In this document: positions 14,586 through 22,465 of the stretch, one piece after another | How positions within the stretch are numbered: the stretch's first letter is position 1 | How the letters are laid out: every line of letters starts with the position of its first letter | Origin: Streptomyces albipurpureus | GTDB lineage: Bacteria > Actinomycetota > Actinomycetes > Streptomycetales > Streptomycetaceae | DNA: 64,000 nt | Direction of reading: 5' to 3' | NCBI RefSeq assembly: GCF_023701525.1 | Contig: NZ_JAMQAW010000010.1 | Span: forward strand, 228,358 to 292,357 | Position numbers and translations under genes: made by a program | Notes under the pieces: model-generated | What the model was told of the DNA's origin: nothing | The model's input: the letters and a program-made list of their open reading frames with translations, nothing else | The model's database searches: none

Positions 14586-17051
14586 ATGGCCGAGCACAAG
14601 GGAAAGCGGAAATTCCGGGAGCACCTGGAGGCTCTTTTCGCCGCGTCCGGCTCCCCTAAGCCAGCCGCCATCTGCTCTGCTAGCAGGGATCGCCTAGGGC
14701 GAACTTCCCTGTCCGTGCAGCGCATCAGCGATTGGCGAAGCGGAAAGCACATACCGACAAGCAAGCTCTTTCGAGAGTTTCTCCGTGCGGTCGATATCTT
14801 GGCTCGGCAGCGAAGCATCGCCCTCCCTGCCGCACTCGCCGACCCTGCAGTTTGGGATCGCCTACTGCGCGCGGCGCGAGCCAAGACTCCCACTCCGGCA
14901 CAGGAAGAATCGCGTCACATCACGGTAGGCGCAGTCCGGATCCCGATCCGCCCGGTGGCTGAGTCTGAGCCCCTGGAACTGGGCGTACACCGAACGAGTC
15001 GCCTTGAGGGTGCTCCTCCACTACCGACCTACGTACCACGGGACGCGGACAGCACAGTCTCGGCTCAACTGGTAGAAGCCAGGGAGACCGGTGGCCTCGT
15101 CCTGCTAGTCGGCGAGTCCACAGCCGGAAAATCACGGTGCGCCTTCGAGGCTGTACGACGCGAACTGTCCGATCACTGGATCATTGCCCCGCCTGCAGCA
15201 AGCGACCTGAGCCCCGTGCTATCGCATATATCCCGACCGAGGCCCGGTCACCGAAAGTGGGTGCTCTGGCTGGACGACCTCGACCGCTACCTCCTCCCTG
15301 GCGGCCTCGATCAAGGCATGTTGTCCGCGCTCCTGGAGCAACGGGTTGTGGTCATGGCCACCATGCGTTCTGAGGTGTACGGCAATTACAGTGAGCGCGC
15401 GTTGCGAGGCATGGAAGCTGGCGTGGCGTCTGCGCGCCGCCTAGGCTCCCGGGTCCTGAACCTCATCGAGCCCCTCGTACTGGACCGACAGTGGTCCAAG
15501 ACGGAAATGAGTAGGCTCCGCGCACACCTGGCAAACCCAAACTCCGATAGCCGTCTGGCTGACGCAGCCCGCCACCACGGCGTTCACGGCATCGCGGAAT
15601 ACCTCGCAGCAGGACCGAAGCTGCTCAAAGAATTCCAAACGACCCGACGCCAGCCGAAAGGCCACCCTCGTGGCGCGGCCTTGGTTCAGGCAGCGATTGA
15701 CCTTGCGCGAGCAGGCATCTCCACTCCTCTGCCCGCTGAGACCCTGCTGGCATTGTCCGCATGTTATCTCGCTGCCGGGGACGCCTCCCGTCTCCAAGCC
15801 GAGAGCCCCGAGCAGGCTCTGGTGTGGGCAACCGAGATCCAGTTCGGTGTAGCGGGAATGCTGGTCGCTACCGATACCGCCGAAGCCTGGCGGCCATTCG
15901 ACTACCTCGTGGACGCCATTGCCAGCGCCTTCGAAGCGGCGGCCATCCCTGACGAGGTTTGGGAGGCAGCGGTCACGCACGCGAATGGCGGTAGCGAGCT
16001 GCTACCTGTCGGACGGTCTGCCTTCCGCTTCGGTCGCCTGGTGCTCGCCGAGCGCTGCTTCTCTCCACTGGCGGCCCGAGGTGGCCACGCCGCTATGCAC
16101 GACCTTGGATTCGTACAGCGCGAAAGACGGCCAGAACACACCTGGTCCTCGTGGTATCGGACGGTATCTGAGACAGGAACTCCATTGCAGGCCCGAGCCC
16201 TTGGTGCCCTGCACGAAATTGAAGGGCGATGGGACGAAGCAGCGGCCAGCTACGAGAGGGCCGCAGCTCAGGGAGATGCTCTTACCATGCGACTCCGGGG
16301 TGTGATCGCCCAGCGGCGCGGGCAAGACGACGAAGCCCATGAGTGGTACGTGCGCGCTGCAAAAGGCGGAGATGCGCTAGCAATCGCATCCTTCAGTAAA
16401 CCGGGAATCTACCGGCCCGAAATGGGCCACGGGCTAGGTTCGGAAACCTGGGACCCAAGCGTCGAAGGGGATGAGGAAGACGAAGAGCCGTGGCGGATGA
16501 CAGCCCGCACATCACGCATCCTCAGCTGCAACCTGGAGATCCTCGCCGATATGGCTCACGACGAGTTGGATGAACTGGGTGACCAGCCAATCTCCCCGAA
16601 CATCTTTGGGATCTTCTTCGCTCGCTTGCCGGCCTCCACATGGGGCCAGCCACGACATTGGCGGCGTAGGGTGCTAAGAGCCCTGGATGATCTCAACGAG
16701 GACATCGCACTCGGCCACTCTCCTGAACCACGCTGCGCGGCGGAGGAACTGGCGCTCCACTTTGCTCTAGAGAGCGCTTCGGCAATGACATGTGATGAAC
16801 CGGATCTGGTGGCTGAGTTAGCCCAAGGACTCCCCGATCAGCAGGGCGACTACGACTGGCCCGTTTGTTCAGATCTACTCTTTCAGGACCATGATGTGCT
16901 TTTCCTCTACAACCCGATGATGCAAGGCTTGGAGCACCCCGACGACCCGCTCAACCGACACATGGGTATTGGAGACTTGCGGCCCGAAGGGTGGTTCGAG
17001 GAGTTCGAGAACGTGCTGCCTCGCGATCCGTCCCGAGGATTCGCACATTGA
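14586..17051 (+). CDS. HTH / P-loop NTPase / Sel1-TPR-like repeat protein
   Basis: An 821-residue multidomain protein. The N-terminus (about 1-75) has a helix-turn-helix-like block (SLSVQRISDWRSGKHIP). A canonical Walker A GESTAGKS lies at 176-183 and a Walker B WLDDLD at 228-233. A long helical region follows. Residues 535-600 carry Sel1/TPR-like repeats (EGRWDEAAASYERAAAQGD, then QDDEAHEWYVRAAKGGD). The design of DNA- or ligand-sensing N-terminus, NTPase and repeats is that of STAND-like signalling or defence ATPases. The exact family is not recognised. The frame is open upstream to 14022, but similarity and the gap after Uma2 support the ATG at 14586. It is followed by a hairpin and a decayed IS. 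Confidence 0.75.
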   Translation: MAEHKGKRKFREHLEALFAASGSPKPAAICSASRDRLGRTSLSVQRISDWRSGKHIPTSKLFREFLRAVDILARQRSIALPAALADPAVWDRLLRAARAKTPTPAQEESRHITVGAVRIPIRPVAESEPLELGVHRTSRLEGAPPLPTYVPRDADSTVSAQLVEARETGGLVLLVGESTAGKSRCAFEAVRRELSDHWIIAPPAASDLSPVLSHISRPRPGHRKWVLWLDDLDRYLLPGGLDQGMLSALLEQRVVVMATMRSEVYGNYSERALRGMEAGVASARRLGSRVLNLIEPLVLDRQWSKTEMSRLRAHLANPNSDSRLADAARHHGVHGIAEYLAAGPKLLKEFQTTRRQPKGHPRGAALVQAAIDLARAGISTPLPAETLLALSACYLAAGDASRLQAESPEQALVWATEIQFGVAGMLVATDTAEAWRPFDYLVDAIASAFEAAAIPDEVWEAAVTHANGGSELLPVGRSAFRFGRLVLAERCFSPLAARGGHAAMHDLGFVQRERRPEHTWSSWYRTVSETGTPLQARALGALHEIEGRWDEAAASYERAAAQGDALTMRLRGVIAQRRGQDDEAHEWYVRAAKGGDALAIASFSKPGIYRPEMGHGLGSETWDPSVEGDEEDEEPWRMTARTSRILSCNLEILADMAHDELDELGDQPISPNIFGIFFARLPASTWGQPRHWRRRVLRALDDLNEDIALGHSPEPRCAAEELALHFALESASAMTCDEPDLVAELAQGLPDQQGDYDWPVCSDLLFQDHDVLFLYNPMMQGLEHPDDPLNRHMGIGDLRPEGWFEEFENVLPRDPSRGFAH

Positions 17052-17072
17052 CGTGATCCCTCTAGATCACGT
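17051..17072 (+). terminator. Hairpin at the stop codon of the P-loop gene
   Basis: Perfect 8-base arms ACGTGATC (17051-17058) and GATCACGT (17065-17072) with a 6-base loop begin on the last base of the stop codon. It may be a terminator. Confidence 0.5.
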
Positions 17073-17089
17073 TGCCACATGCTGATCTT

Positions 17090-18205
17090 GAGTGGTGGAT
17101 CACGATCGGGCGTTGCATCGCCATGAACTACATGAACTGTCCGATGGCGAGTGGGTGTTCGCCCAGCAACTGCTGCCCGGGACCTGCGGTGTCGAAAGCG
17201 GTTTGACGACCGGAACGCCCCGAATGGGATCGCCTGGACGTTCCCACCAGTACGGCACGGCGGGACGCGCCCAAGCGGTACAGGCCATGGACCACTCCGC
17301 CGGAAGGCCAAGGATGGCCCCTTCGAGCAGCCGCTTCAGAGGGGGAGGACGCGGTCGGCTACATCAACTGGCTGGTGTCCGGTGAACTCCACCGTCGTAG
17401 ACGCTCACCAGCATGCCGCCGGGAATCGAAAGAGGGTCTCCACGGCCTGGCACTCGGCCGCTCCCCGGGGGACTGCCGAGTAGCCGGGGAAAATCTCACG
17501 ACCTGGCCCCTTCACTCCACCCTCGTTACAGGGGCTTCATCACTACTACGAGCCGGTCCACCAGCAGGTCACGCGTCGGTACTCGACCCCTCGCGGTGTC
17601 CGCCGCCTGGGCCCCCGGTTTCGATGCCACCTTTGTCTTTTTCGACCGGTCAGCAGCGATTCACTTGCGTTCGCCTTTCCAGTTCCCACCTGACACCTCT
17701 TGCGGTGTCAGGTCCTCATCGCTCACCACGACGGTTTTCAGCCAACGCAGCATGAGGCGGTTTGAAGCCTCCCCCCGCAGGGCGACTCCAAGGGTCAAAC
17801 CTTCATCTCTCGCACAGCACCATTTCCAGAACCTGTCCTACTACCAACTCCCTTTCATGTTCGGGACACAAGACCACCAAGATCCACCTGCCTTGCGATG
17901 CGCTGGGCCGTCAGCCCTCTTCGTCGTGACGGGCGGGAGGACCAACGACTGCACGCGGTTCACCGCGGTGATGGAGGCGAGAGGGGCCCATGGGTGAGGT
18001 CGGGAGCGACAAGGGCCGCGCCTCCGGAGCCATCCGGACCTGGCTGCGCCGCCGAGGCATCGCGCACACCGTTCCCGAGCGGGCTGACCAGATCCGCAAC
18101 CGGCTCCGGCGCGGTAGCAAGGACGGCCGACCACCCCGCTTCGACAAGGGAGTCGAGTCCTACCAGGCAGCCGTCACTCTCCTTTCGGTCCTGATGTGGA
18201 CGTGA
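17090..18205 (+). mobile_element. Decayed IS5-family transposase
   Basis: Fragments of one DDE transposase can be read in shifting frames. They are HELSDGEWVFAQQLLP (from about 17116), NGIAW onward (17220s), VNSTVVDAHQHAAGNRK (to about 17430), LGRSPG (17465), KTTKIHLPCDALGRQ (17870 on), FVVTGGRTNDCTRFTAVMEA, then RRRGIAHTVPERADQIRNRL and ESYQAAVTLLSVLMWT to 18205. Several frameshifts, an insertion at about 17480-17869 and loss of the C-terminal block expected between GRPPRFDK and ESYQAA (the usual VERCFNRLKQ region) make it nonfunctional. Terminal inverted repeats were not identified. Confidence 0.82.
17480..17869 (-). ncRNA. Group II intron remnant (5' domains only) nested in the transposase
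   Basis: Read on the minus strand, the segment begins GTGTCCCGAACATGAAAGGG at 17869. It then shows motifs of group II intron domains I-III: GGCGAACGCAAGTGAATC, GGTCGAAAAAGACAAAGGTG, and GGCTCGTAGTAGTGATGAAG followed by GTAACGAGGGTGGAGTGAAG. These parallel the Ll.LtrB-type elements GAACGCAAGTTTC, TCGATAGAGGAAAG and CTCGTAGTAGT in the same order. There is no reverse transcriptase reading frame and no domain V hairpin, so most of domain IV to the 3' end is lost. The transposase frame resumes at the junction. Exact ends are approximate. Confidence 0.72.
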
Positions 18206-18329
18206 GGTGTGAAGACAACTCCCGGTAGGCATCCGGACCGGAAGTCCGGACACTATCGGCCCGACCAGGGACTTCGAGCACCCTGGCGCACAAGGCGCCT
18301 TGGAGTTCAGGTACCGCGCAGCCTTGTAT

Positions 18330-18363
18330 GAGCGTCAGCGCACCGGGCGGTGCGCTGACGCTC
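18330..18363 (+). terminator. Strong 15-bp-stem hairpin
   Basis: Perfect 15-base arms GAGCGTCAGCGCACC (18330-18344) and complement (18349-18363) with a GGGC loop, 125 bases beyond the transposase end. No intact gene upstream explains it; it may be left from a lost gene or belong to the element. Confidence 0.7.
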
Positions 18364-18379
18364 CGAAGGGATTCTCATC

Positions 18380-18613
18380 GTGACCGTGGCACTCCTGTCT
18401 ACCGTGATCTGTGCTGGTGCACTCACCCTCCAGCGCGCCATCTATCCGCTGACCCTTCTCGTCGGCTTCTTGTCAGCGCTGCGCGGCCTAAGTGCCCCCG
18501 AGCGGGTCTTGACCTTTCGTGCCTTTGCCCGAGCAGTTGCGGACGTGAGTAACCACCCCACGCGCGGTTCGGCACGATCGGCCCTGCGCTCCCCTTCGGC
18601 TCACCTGCATTGA
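18380..18613 (+). CDS. Possible small membrane protein, 77 aa
   Basis: GTG start with AAGGG upstream. Residues 1-35 are hydrophobic (VTVALLSTVICAGALTLQ), consistent with one membrane segment, then a polar tail. No family recognised. It sits between a hairpin and the convergent DUF4365 gene in decayed DNA and could be a chance frame or a fragment. Confidence 0.3.
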   Translation: MTVALLSTVICAGALTLQRAIYPLTLLVGFLSALRGLSAPERVLTFRAFARAVADVSNHPTRGSARSALRSPSAHLH

Positions 18614-18663
18614 GACATTGAAGTGACCGGCGCGACGTCAGAGGTAGGCAGCTCCAAGGAACC

Positions 18664-19437
18664 TCAGGGCCAGGCATGATCGCTCTGCTCGACCGGTCGG
18701 CGACACCACTCCGTGGATCTGAAGCACCCCATGAGCCAGTGCGCTTCCGCGCTGTTGAGGATGACACTGCCGATCATCGGGATGGGATCAAAGCGGAGCA
18801 GTCTCTCCTGAACCCGCACGGGCTCCCAGTCGAGATCATGATGAAGCAGGACTGCGAATGGCTTCCCACGCTGCTGCCAGAAGATCACGGGTTCGCCATA
18901 CTCGTTCTCGAAGGGCTTAACGATGTCGTTCGGAGTGAACTCGACGTCCGCCATGTCAGCCCAACGGCCGACCCCTTGACGTTCCCACACCAGCAAGTTC
19001 CGCATGCTCTGCACGAAAGTCCCGATGGTGCCGTCGTCCAGCACGGACTCCCGTGAGACAACAACAGATTTCAGCATCTTGCGCAGCGCGTCGGCTCGGC
19101 GGAGCTGACGGGTCGCATTGGCCCAGAAAAGGCATCCCCGCTCAGGATCATGGACTACACAGAGCACTGGCAGACTACCGTCGCGCCAGTTGCCCCCGTG
19201 ATCCCCGACTCGGACGCGGTGGCCCTTTCTGGTACGCGTCGAGATCCCACCTTTAACCTGTACGGCCATGGAGTCTGCGGTTCGCTCGCCGTTCTGTACG
19301 AAGGTGACGTGCAAGTCCTCACCGTGGTCGTTACCGCCGTCGACCTCCTGCACGATGTGCCCGTGGCGCTCCAGCAGTCCACGCACCTCATTCACGGCTA
19401 TGCGCCCAACGCGCCGACTCTCAGACACCTTCGGCAT
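18664..19437 (-). CDS. DUF4365 domain protein (PD-(D/E)XK-like)
   Basis: A 257-residue soluble protein. The N-terminal DUF4365 domain shows the nuclease-like arrangement: an N-terminal helix (GRIAVNEVRGLLERHG), D41 in GNDHGEDLHV, then the core AVQVKGG with Q60-V61-K62. The C-terminal half is unassigned. DUF4365 proteins are predicted restriction-type nucleases often found in genomic islands and next to STAND ATPases. The ATG at 19437 is preceded by AGAGGGGG. Neighbours are decayed elements, consistent with accessory DNA. Confidence 0.78.
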   Translation of the reverse strand: MPKVSESRRVGRIAVNEVRGLLERHGHIVQEVDGGNDHGEDLHVTFVQNGERTADSMAVQVKGGISTRTRKGHRVRVGDHGGNWRDGSLPVLCVVHDPERGCLFWANATRQLRRADALRKMLKSVVVSRESVLDDGTIGTFVQSMRNLLVWERQGVGRWADMADVEFTPNDIVKPFENEYGEPVIFWQQRGKPFAVLLHHDLDWEPVRVQERLLRFDPIPMIGSVILNSAEAHWLMGCFRSTEWCRRPVEQSDHAWP

Positions 19438-19538
19438 CCCGCCCCCTCTTGATCTACGGGGACAAGGCTAGAAGAGCAACAACGCACAAACAGCTCCTAC
19501 GTAAAGGACGGTGCGTCCGGGACGAGGTCGCCTGTCAA

Positions 19539-19736
19539 TCACCGCCCATCTGACAGGCACGAAGAGGCTTGTGCGGCTGAAAGCGACCAGCTAATGGCAA
19601 TGGGCGGGCAGGTCATCTCCTGCTCGCCCATTGCGAGGCCAGGTCGCCCCTCCATGGACCAATCAGGCGAGGCTGCAAGCTGCTCCTGCGTCCAGGCGTC
19701 GATCTTGGCGTTAAGATCATCACTGTCGGTGCTCAT
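19539..19736 (-). CDS. Possible small acidic protein, 65 aa
   Basis: ATG at 19736. The first 40 residues are acidic and look protein-like (MSTDSDDLNAKIDAWTQEQL); the tail is less so. There is no clear ribosome site and no family recognised. The gap to the DUF4365 gene is about 100 bases. It may be real or a fragment. Confidence 0.3.
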   Translation of the reverse strand: MSTDSDDLNAKIDAWTQEQLAASPDWSMEGRPGLAMGEQEMTCPPIAISWSLSAAQASSCLSDGR

Positions 19737-19778
19737 GGCGCCGCTTTATGGCGTCATACCTGGTCGGCACTTATGGGT

Positions 19779-19928
19779 TCAACGAGTGCACTGGCACCAG
19801 TGGCAGCTGGAATACCCCACGCTGAGCAGCACGGGCACGTCCCGCCGCCGGGCCTCCTCGGGCGACCAGTCGACCGGGTTGTCGGCGTGCTGCAGGTACG
19901 GCGAGGTCATGCCACCCAAACGGTTCAC
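19779..19928 (-). pseudogene. Truncated duplicate of the DUF255 gene 5' end
   Basis: The first 40-odd codons of the DUF255 protein are repeated here: VNRLGGMTSPYLQHADNPVD, then, after small deletions, RRRDVPVLLSVGYSSCHWC, ending in unrelated residues. The copy lacks one Leu codon and the WPWAPEAF block of the intact gene and stops after about 50 codons. Together with 13576-13660 it defines the direct repeats flanking the accessory segment. Confidence 0.85.
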
Positions 19929-19946
19929 GCGATCCAGCCCCTCACA
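19865..19946. repeat. Right direct repeat: 5' end of the DUF255 gene
   Basis: An 82-base segment matching 13576-13660 in the same orientation at 81 of 82 aligned positions plus one 3-base gap. It may be an attachment-site-like scar or the product of an unequal duplication. Confidence 0.85.
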
Positions 19947-20063
19947 GCGCCGGACGCGACCTGCGAGAACGGCACGAGTCGAACGACCTCCCGCTCGGTC
20001 GGACGGCCCGGCATCCCGGAACTGCAGGCCGGGGTGCACAGCAGCACCGGACCTGCCGTGCCC

Positions 20064-20736
20064 TCAGGCTTGCGGCTGAACACGGGCACCCCGCTCTTCC
20101 GACCGCAAGGGCGCAATCGACAGCAGCCCACACCGTATGCCCGCCCTCTTCCCATGCCAACGGGTCTTTGCGGCTCGCAGCGCATCAGGATCCACGATCT
20201 CCGCGGTGCCCTCGAAGCGGACCCGGTGATGGCGCGCCGTCTGGGGCACCGCCTCCCTTGCCGCGGCGTCCGACAGCGGCGCCCAGCGGATGGGAGAGGT
20301 GGGTGTCGGCGAGGCGCGCCCGGTGGTGCCACCAGTCGTCGGCGTGGCGGCCTTGGAGGGCAACGACGAGAGGCAGGTTCTTGTACGGCTCCCGCGTGGT
20401 GCGGCCGGGGCGGCACCACGGTTGGCAACGCAGCGGTAGGACAGGCTGCGGCCGTGGGCGAGGGCCTCCAGGAGCGGCTCAATGGCGTGGTACACCGAAT
20501 TTGACCGCGTACCCGTCCGGAAGCCGCTCAGGAGCGGCCTCTCTGTTGTCCTGGACCACGAACCTGGCCTGCTCGACCCGGTGCAGTACGCCGAAGTGCC
20601 CGCGTGCCTCATGGAGTTCAGGGAGGTCGGGGAAGAGGGACAGCACACGCCGGTGCATGGCGACGGCGTTGCGCAGTTCCTCGCGTACGTCGGTCCGGGA
20701 AGTGTCGAGAGCGAGGTGGGCAAGCCAGGTGGTCAT
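20064..20736 (-). pseudogene. cas6e: Frameshifted cas6e (casE) remnant, type I-E CRISPR
   Basis: A decayed CRISPR RNA endonuclease. The start MTTWLAHLALDTSR at 20736 leads into VREELRNAVAMHRRVLSLFP, the conserved N-terminus of Cas6e, and on through PERLPDGYAVKF. A frameshift leads to LEALAHGRSLSYRCVAN. Another frame carries EPYKNLPLVVALQGRHADDW, and a third shift returns to HHRVRFEGTAEIVDPDALRA and finally CGLLSIAP, the C-terminal Gly-rich motif. At least three frameshifts rule out function. No other cas gene and no repeat array was found. About 200 bases upstream (20737-20936) carry an unassigned coding-like fragment. Confidence 0.78.
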
Positions 20737-20936
20737 ACGGCGGCCCCGGCCTGTTGGGCGAGGGCACAGTGGCGGCGAGCAGATGTACAGCGAGGGCCTT
20801 GAGGTAGTTGGTTCCCAGTTTGTCGGTGTCCAGGCGCTCGCGCGGCCACGAGGAACCGGGGTGGATCCTCGCGAGCCAGTGCCGAAGCGAGCCGACCGCG
20901 TTCTGCGGCCACTCCGGCGAACCCAGCAGAAGAGCA

Positions 20937-20977
20937 CCAAACGATATCGTCACTCAAGGCAAGACGATATCGTTTGG
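20937..20977 (+). promoter_or_regulatory. Operator-like double palindrome upstream of vapBC
   Basis: A 15-base inverted repeat (20937-20951 / 20963-20977) in which each arm itself contains the palindrome ACGATATCGT (20941-20950 and 20964-20973, centres 23 bases apart). It ends 27 bases before the antitoxin start codon, the usual place for toxin-antitoxin autoregulation. Confidence 0.65.
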
Positions 20978-21004
20978 CGTATCTGATCGTCCAAGGAGGC
21001 CAGC

Positions 21005-21247
21005 ATGGCAAGGACAGTGATCGACCTCGACGAGGCCATGGTCGCCGAGGCCATGCGCATCTTCGACACCAAGACAAAAGCCCAGGCCGTCCGGCTCGCT
21101 ATGGAAGACGCCGTCAAAAGGCACCTGCGGCAGGAGGGCTTCGAGGCCATGGACATCGGCGACTTCGACTTCAGCGAGATCATCGAGAGCACCGGTCCTC
21201 GCAATGCCGACGGGACCCTCAAGCGCGACGGCGGTCGGGCCGCCTGA
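21005..21247 (+). CDS. VapB-type antitoxin
   Basis: An 80-residue type II antitoxin. The N-terminus MARTVIDLDEAMVAEAMRIF with KTKAQAVRLAMEDAVKRHL has the VapB/MazE-like DNA-binding fold used for operator binding. The acidic C-terminal tail (DIGDFDFSEIIEST) would wrap the toxin. AGGAGG precedes the ATG. The stop overlaps the toxin start by one base. The palindromes upstream are the presumed autoregulatory site. Confidence 0.88.
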   Translation: MARTVIDLDEAMVAEAMRIFDTKTKAQAVRLAMEDAVKRHLRQEGFEAMDIGDFDFSEIIESTGPRNADGTLKRDGGRAA

Positions 21248-21666
21248 TGCAGGACCGCTTCCTTGTCGACAAATCAGCTCTAGCGCGCTGGACGAAGCCC
21301 GGCGTGAAAGAGGTGCTGAAGCCTCTCCACGAGCGCTACCTGCTGGCAGTCTGCCAACCCACCGAGTACGGGATGATCCACTCAGCCCGGGATACCGCCG
21401 AGGCAACGCGAATCAGCACCTGGCTCCATGCCTTCGACTACCTGCCCGGTGACGACGACATCTTCGCCCGCGCACTGGAGGTGCAGCGCCACGCTCTCGA
21501 CACGGGCTTCCACCGGGCGCTGTCACTCCCCGACCTTCTCATCGCCGCCACAGCGGAACTGAACCGGTTGACCGTCCTCCACTACGACGAAAAGTTCGAC
21601 ATGATCGCCTCCCTCACCGGCCAACCCACCGAGTGGGTCGTGCCACCAGGCACCGCCGACCGCTGA
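21247..21666 (+). CDS. VapC-type PIN-domain ribonuclease toxin
   Basis: A 139-residue PIN-domain toxin, probably a Mg2+-dependent RNase cleaving tRNA or rRNA. The acidic active-site residues are D8 (FLVDKSALARW), E40 (QPTEYGMI), D96 (SLPDLLIAATAE) and D114 (LHYDEKFD). The TGATG junction with vapB couples translation. Residue positions match the roughly 130-140-residue family. It sits at the edge of the accessory segment. Confidence 0.9.
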   Translation: MQDRFLVDKSALARWTKPGVKEVLKPLHERYLLAVCQPTEYGMIHSARDTAEATRISTWLHAFDYLPGDDDIFARALEVQRHALDTGFHRALSLPDLLIAATAELNRLTVLHYDEKFDMIASLTGQPTEWVVPPGTADR

Positions 21667-21820
21667 ACGGTACTCAGAGCGCTCTTGAGCCACCGACCCC
21701 TGCGGGGAGCCTGCCGACCCCGGCGGCGATCGTGTCCGTGACGAAGGCCCAGACTCCAGTCCGGCGGCTGCCTCAGCAGCCCGGCCAATACTGGGCCCGA
21801 CGTGGGAACGCGTACGCTCC

Positions 21821-22339
21821 GTGCTGGAGACCGAGCAGAACGCTGCGGGCGGAACCACCCCCACCACCCCCGCGTCCCTCCACGGCATGGACCCTGTCGA
21901 CCGAAGCAACCGCACAGACCAGAGTGCGAGCCCCCGAACCCAACCGCCCTGGGCGGTCGGCTGTCTCACCTTCCTGGGCAGCGGGCTGGCGGGATACGGC
22001 GTCTACCGGCTCTCCCGGGCGGGGCGGCAGGACTGCGGTGTGGTGCAGGAGCACCAGCTCAGCGTTCTGGACTGGTGGATGTGGGAGGCGCCGTTGACGA
22101 TCACCGCGGCGGCCTTCGCCGGGCTGGTCGGCTGGGCCCTGGTGGCCGGGGTGGTGCGGCGGGCCGGGCGGGGGGTGCGGTCGGTGGTGCCGACGGTGGC
22201 TGTCGTGGGGGTGCTCGGTGTGCTTGCCCTGGTGCATTTCGCCTGGTTGGGGACGCCCTATGCGATGGGCACCATCAGCGAGGGCGGCTGTGGTGACGGC
22301 AATGTGCCGGCTTGGTGGCCCAGCTGGTTGCCCGTCTGA
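21821..22339 (+). CDS. Small integral membrane protein, unknown function
   Basis: Up to 172 residues with three hydrophobic segments (CLTFLGSGLAGYGVYRL; ITAAAFAGLVGWALVAGVV; VAVVGVLGVLALVHFAWLG) and a short Trp-rich tail. No family recognised. The start is uncertain: GTG at 21821 or ATG at 21887 (MDPVDRSN), and neither has a good ribosome site. It precedes the STAND/CHAT genes on the same strand by 126 bases. Confidence 0.5.
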   Translation: MLETEQNAAGGTTPTTPASLHGMDPVDRSNRTDQSASPRTQPPWAVGCLTFLGSGLAGYGVYRLSRAGRQDCGVVQEHQLSVLDWWMWEAPLTITAAAFAGLVGWALVAGVVRRAGRGVRSVVPTVAVVGVLGVLALVHFAWLGTPYAMGTISEGGCGDGNVPAWWPSWLPV

Positions 22340-22465
22340 GGGCTGACCCGCGCCGGACCACGAGGCGGCGCGGAGCAATGCGCCCGCCACAGGCTCTCTC
22401 GCGCTGAAGCCCTGCACACAGGACACTTGGACCCGAAACGGGAACCGATCTTGAGGGGGAACCCT

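Noticed and set aside
17521..17860. Impression of rRNA-like or hypothetical coding sequence in this conserved stretch
   Set aside because: Motif order matches group II intron domain I-III; no rRNA helices were recognised.
17413..17997. Open frame through the transposase and intron region
   Set aside because: Its sequence is explained by intron RNA domains on one strand and transposase fragments on the other.
20737..20936. Possible cas5e 3' end upstream of the cas6e remnant
   Set aside because: The readable fragment does not show Cas5e features; left unassigned.
19946..21000. CRISPR array expected near the cas6e remnant
   Set aside because: No regularly spaced 28-29-base repeats were found here or elsewhere in the window.
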